From: Rhodohalobacter barkolensis
GTDB taxonomy: Bacteria > Bacteroidota > Rhodothermia > Balneolales > Balneolaceae
Reading direction: 5' to 3'
Length of the DNA stretch: 64,000 nt
Assembly (NCBI RefSeq): GCF_002834295.1
Contig: NZ_PISP01000001.1
Span: forward strand, 62,001-126,000
Numbering within the stretch: position 1 is the stretch's first letter; every line of letters begins with the position of its first letter. Position numbers and translations under genes: made by a program. The notes beneath the pieces were generated by a model, which worked only from the letters and a program-made list of their open reading frames with translations, was not told where the DNA came from and did not search any database. This document shows positions 60,825 to 64,000 of the stretch, one piece after another.

Positions 60825-62498
60825 TTGAGCGATAAAAAGATCATTTTTTCGATGGTTGGGGTCAGCAAAGTTTACAAACCCAACAAAACAGTTCTGAAAG
60901 ACATCTATCTTTCCTTTTTTTACGGTGCTAAAATTGGAGTTTTAGGACTCAACGGTGCGGGGAAAAGTACACTGCTCAGAATCATTGCCGGAGAGGATGA
61001 AAATTACATCGGCGATATTTCTCGTCAGAAAGGAATTACCTTTGGTTATCTGCCGCAGGAACCCCAACTGGATCCTGATAAAACTGTGAAGGAGATTGTT
61101 CAGGAGGGTGTTCAGGAGACGATGGATCTGGTCAAAGAGTATGAAGCGGTGAATGAGGGGTTCAGCGATCCGGATGCAGATTTTGAGGCTCTTATTGAGA
61201 AGCAGACCAAACTTCAGGAAAAGATTGATCGAATCGGCGCCTGGGATATTGATTCCAAACTGGAGCAGGCGATGGATGCTCTGCGGACACCTCCGGGTGA
61301 CGCTAAAATCGGCGTTCTATCCGGTGGCGAAAAACGCCGTGTTGCACTATGCCGTCTGCTGCTGAAAAAGCCTGACGTTCTGTTATTAGATGAGCCGACC
61401 AATCATCTGGACGCAGAGTCTGTAGGCTGGTTGGAGCAGCACCTGGCCCGCTATGAAGGAACCGTTATTGCTGTAACGCACGATCGTTATTTTCTGGATA
61501 ATGTTGCCGGCTGGATTCTGGAGCTGGATCGTGGTGAGGGTATTCCGTTTGAAGGGAACTACTCATCATGGCTGGAGCAAAAGAAGAATCGCCTGCAGCA
61601 GGAGGAGAAAGAGGAGTCGAAACGGCAGAAAACACTTCAGCAGGAACTGGATTGGATTCGTCAAAATCCAAAAGGCCGACGCAAGAAGAGTAAGGCGCGG
61701 ATTAATTCGTACGAAAAACTGCTGTCTGAAGAGCATCAGAAACGCCGGGAAGATATGGAGATTTATATTCCGGCCGGCCCTCGTTTGGGTGATCAGGTGA
61801 TTGTGGCAGAACATGTATCAAAAGGATTTGGAGATCGCCTTCTGATGGAAGATATGAACTTTGATCTACCACCCGGCGGTATTGTGGGAGTGATTGGTCC
61901 GAACGGTGCGGGTAAAACCACCCTGTTTAAAATGATCACCGGAGAGGAGGAACCGGATAAGGGTACCTTTATTACCGGAGATACAGTAGAGCTGGGATAT
62001 GTGGATCAGAAGCGACCATTGGATCCCAACAAAACCATTTGGGAAGAGATATCCGGAGGTCATGATTTGATCAAGCTGGGAAGCCGTGAAATGAATTCTC
62101 GTGCATACGTAGCACGATTCAACTTTAGCGGCAGTGATCAACAGAAGAAAGTGAGTGAAATTTCAGGTGGTGAACGCAATCGGGTACATCTTGCCAAAAT
62201 GCTGAAGGAGGGAGCTAACGTGCTGCTTTTGGATGAGCCGACCAACGATCTGGATGTGAATACACTTCGTGCGCTTGAGGAAGCACTTCTGGAGTTTGCA
62301 GGTTGTGTAGTGGTAATTTCGCATGATCGCTGGTTCCTGGACCGTGTGGCAACGCACATTCTTGCGTTTGAAGGAAACAGCCAGGTGTACTGGTTTGAAG
62401 GGAATTATGAGGAGTATGAGGAGAATCGGCGTCAACGCCTTGGAATATCTGAAGACCAGCCACATAGAATTCAGTACAAAAAACTGATGCGCGATTGA
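60825..62498 (+). CDS. ettA: Energy-dependent translational throttle protein EttA (ABC-F)
   Basis: 557 residues from a TTG start (MSDKKIIFSM). Two ABC cassettes: Walker A GLNGAGKSTLLRI and GPNGAGKTTLFKM; signatures LSGGEKRRVALCR and ISGGERNRVHLAK; Walker B LLLDEPTNHLDAESV and LLLDEPTNDLD. EttA-specific linker EGIPFEGNYSSWLEQKKNRL and NPKGRRKKSKARINSYE are present. It binds the ribosomal E site and gates the first elongation step according to ATP/ADP. The fully conserved EttA features rule out a transporter ATPase. Confidence 0.95.
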   Translation: MSDKKIIFSMVGVSKVYKPNKTVLKDIYLSFFYGAKIGVLGLNGAGKSTLLRIIAGEDENYIGDISRQKGITFGYLPQEPQLDPDKTVKEIVQEGVQETMDLVKEYEAVNEGFSDPDADFEALIEKQTKLQEKIDRIGAWDIDSKLEQAMDALRTPPGDAKIGVLSGGEKRRVALCRLLLKKPDVLLLDEPTNHLDAESVGWLEQHLARYEGTVIAVTHDRYFLDNVAGWILELDRGEGIPFEGNYSSWLEQKKNRLQQEEKEESKRQKTLQQELDWIRQNPKGRRKKSKARINSYEKLLSEEHQKRREDMEIYIPAGPRLGDQVIVAEHVSKGFGDRLLMEDMNFDLPPGGIVGVIGPNGAGKTTLFKMITGEEEPDKGTFITGDTVELGYVDQKRPLDPNKTIWEEISGGHDLIKLGSREMNSRAYVARFNFSGSDQQKKVSEISGGERNRVHLAKMLKEGANVLLLDEPTNDLDVNTLRALEEALLEFAGCVVVISHDRWFLDRVATHILAFEGNSQVYWFEGNYEEYEENRRQRLGISEDQPHRIQYKKLMRD

Positions 62499-62505
62499 TC
62501 TGAAT

Positions 62506-63219
62506 ATGCCACCCAAGCACATCATTCAACTCGATGATATTGAAATTGAAGTCACACGAAAGCGTGTGAAAAATCTCAATATTCGTATCTATCCGTCTGC
62601 CGGAAGGGTAGCCATGTCTATACCTAAGAGAACAGATCTTTCGGTAGCAGAAGATTTTGCGCGGAAGAAGTTTTCATGGATCAAAAAGCATCTGCACAAG
62701 AGAGCGATTCAAAAGGCAAAAAAAACAAGGAGTCTTTCTTATCGGGATGGTGAAATCCACCCGGTTTGGGGGCAGGAGATGGTTCTTACCGTGAATGAGG
62801 TAAATGGCCCGCCCAATGTTGAATGCAGAGATGATACGCTAAGTTTGATGGTGCGGCCGGAGAGTTCATCCGAAAAACGAGAGTCTGTTTTAATTGAGTG
62901 GTATCGCACAGAACTGAAGCGTGAGATTCCAAAACTGATTGAGAAGTGGGAAGGACCCATGGGAGTGGACGTTCGGGAGTTTGGGGTGAAGCGGATGAAA
63001 ACCCGTTGGGGAACTTGTAATACAAAAGCTCGGCGTATCTGGCTCAGTTTGGAGCTGGCAAAGAAAAATCCAAAATGTCTGGAATATGTAGTGGTTCATG
63101 AAATGGTACACCTGCATGAAAGGCTTCATAATAAAAGGTTCTACAGGTTGATGGATCAGTTTTTACCTGATTGGCGAGAGCGTGATCTGTTGCTGAAGGG
63201 TAAGAGGAAAACCTGCTAA
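62506..63219 (+). CDS. YgjP-like M48-family metallopeptidase domain protein
   Basis: 237 residues. The zinc motif HEMVH (H198-E199-x2-H202) sits in YVVVHEMVHLHERLHNKRF, with a downstream FLPDW giving the third ligand region. KRMKTRWGTCNTKARRIWLS is the conserved central motif of the YgjP/DUF45 family. Soluble, no membrane helix. Substrate unknown; it starts seven bases after ettA. Confidence 0.9.
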   Translation: MPPKHIIQLDDIEIEVTRKRVKNLNIRIYPSAGRVAMSIPKRTDLSVAEDFARKKFSWIKKHLHKRAIQKAKKTRSLSYRDGEIHPVWGQEMVLTVNEVNGPPNVECRDDTLSLMVRPESSSEKRESVLIEWYRTELKREIPKLIEKWEGPMGVDVREFGVKRMKTRWGTCNTKARRIWLSLELAKKNPKCLEYVVVHEMVHLHERLHNKRFYRLMDQFLPDWRERDLLLKGKRKTC

Positions 63220-63232
63220 AATCATTATGACC

Positions 63233-63400
63233 AAAAAAAAGAGGATTTTGGGTGTCCGCCAAAATCCTCTGTTGGTGTGTTGAGAAACGCTGCTCACACG
63301 TTTCTCAAATGCTCTCTAACTTTATCTCTGGTTAATCTGCTCTTAGAATGTTTTAGATTGCTCTATGTATATGGAACAAATAACTGCGATTCCTTACAAT
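63233..63400 (-). ncRNA. Candidate small RNA with terminator (minus strand)
   Basis: A perfect 11-bp hairpin, GAGGATTTTGG/CCAAAATCCTC (63241-63269), is preceded on the plus strand by eight A, so on the minus strand it is a textbook terminator with eight U. Just upstream on that strand a second hairpin (TTGAGAAACG ... CGTTTCTCAA, about 63280-63308) follows an AT-rich possible promoter region. No minus-strand gene is present upstream to need this terminator, which suggests a short untranslated transcript. The 5' end is a guess; alternatively the hairpin simply ends the plus-strand ettA-ygjP transcript. Confidence 0.35.
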
Positions 63401-63521
63401 GGTTTTTTAATTTATTTGTTTGAGCTAAAAATAAATAATAGAGTTCTCTAACTTCAGATAAAATAGTCGGATAAGGATTTGAGAAAATTAATTTTTTATC
63501 TGTATAGAGGGCTAAAACGGA

Positions 63522-63549
63522 AATAAAAAGACCTGTAGGCCTTTTTATT
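63522..63549. terminator. Terminator-like hairpin
   Basis: AATAAAAAGACC pairs with GGCCTTTTTATT (one mismatch) around TGTA, with T- and A-rich arms on both sides. No gene is directly adjacent; it may end a transcript coming from beyond the window on the minus strand. Confidence 0.5.
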
Positions 63550-63559
63550 CAGAGGTTTA

Positions 63560-64000
63560 TGTTCGCGGGTGTGCGTAGTTGGGATTGAACGCACCTCTGA
63601 ATTTTTCGGATTCTGTCTCCTCTCGTTGATGAGATGTCATAGAACATCCCCTATTGAGAGGGGAAATGTAAAGGTGAGAATCCGTCAGCATGGCTCACTG
63701 TGCGAGGGGTGTGTACATTGATTGTAAAATTATTGCAATTCCGGTATAACATTTTTTGGTGTGCTGAATTTGGAGTGAATCGAAACGTTGAGGTTAGAAT
63801 TTAACCTGGAGTTAACACACCTCTGAAGTACCGCTGGACGATTGTACTTCTGTCTCCTCTTCAGAGGAGATTTCCATTTTCACTCCTCGATAAATTATTT
63901 GGCAGGCTTCGAGGAGTGGTCTATTTTCTTAAACTACTGTTTATCCCGTTTAGGATTTACACTTAAGACGGCAGTGTTAACATGGCGGACCAGATTAGCC
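63560..64000. repeat. Gene-free region with diverged intergenic repeats
   Basis: Two related blocks are visible: ACGCACCTCTGAATTTTTCG with TCTGTCTCCTCTCGTTGATG and CCCCTATTGAGAGGGG (63581-63665), and ACACACCTCTGAAGTACCGC with TCTGTCTCCTCTTCAGAGGA (63819-63873). Such CACCTCTG/GAGAGGGG strings are common dispersed non-coding repeats in Bacteroidota. No ORF with a recognisable product was found. Confidence 0.5.

Noticed and set aside
60825-62498. ABC transporter ATPase
   Set aside because: Two cassettes in one chain with the ABC-F linker, no membrane partner, and EttA-specific motifs throughout.

Overview
The window looks like a chromosomal segment (roughly 40-45% GC by eye) of a Gram-negative bacterium of the Bacteroidota/FCB group, most probably a Balneolota or Rhodothermota-like marine relative. 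The reasons are the BamA plus Skp outer-membrane machinery, a serine palmitoyltransferase locus of the sphingolipid type, a FecI/FecR/FecA-style sigma/anti-sigma/TonB-receptor set with an STN domain, a ribosomal protein S1 with an acidic N-terminal extension, a fused E1 alpha/beta 2-oxoacid dehydrogenase, and generally weak Shine-Dalgarno sequences with several GTG and TTG starts. This placement is inference; no rRNA gene is present to settle it.

Layout. 1-4500 (+): the end of uppS, then bamA and three tandem Skp/OmpH chaperone genes, closed by a terminator. 4561-22000 is mostly on the minus strand: a VWA protein, the elongasome operon mreB-mreC-mreD-mrdA-rodA (with rnhB opposite), purN-purH, recA-recX-PerM-type permease, a TIGR02757 protein, mutY, an Ig-fold secreted protein and an SDR reductase. 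21852-26580 (+): two GT4 glycosyltransferases, serine palmitoyltransferase and a GNAT-like acyltransferase; with the divergent SDR gene this reads as a candidate (glyco)sphingolipid locus. 26735-36387: fumarase, fused E1 dehydrogenase, the heme O and heme A synthases ctaB and ctaA, a MerR regulator, a GT2 glycosyltransferase, a methyltransferase and an M20 peptidase.

36400-38300 is a minus-strand tRNA cluster (Pro, Arg, Cys, Glu, His, Glu). Three of these tRNAs (Glu, Arg, Pro) are accompanied by a truncated 3' copy that breaks at exactly the same T-arm position, against the same 19-bp palindrome, and are mixed with about 90-bp degenerate repeats. This is the most unusual non-coding structure in the window.

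38508-51567: a GT2 enzyme, a secreted unknown, clpC, gpmI, rpsT, cmk, rpsA, a small basic protein, moxR, uppP and an isolated nuoJK pair.

51800-60600 is an accessory signalling island. On the minus strand it has an ECF sigma factor, a lipoprotein with three DUF5666-like repeats, a FecR anti-sigma factor and a TonB-dependent receptor. On the plus strand it has two paralogous lipoproteins, one ending in a 13-Asp tail and the other in three nearly identical 252-bp DUF5666-like repeats. All three lipoprotein genes share a conserved bipartite upstream element (GATTAGGGG and TTCATCTGTA, start to start exactly 20 nt), so they probably form one sigma regulon. The window ends with ettA, a YgjP-type metallopeptidase, and a gene-free stretch holding hairpins and Bacteroidota-style intergenic repeats.
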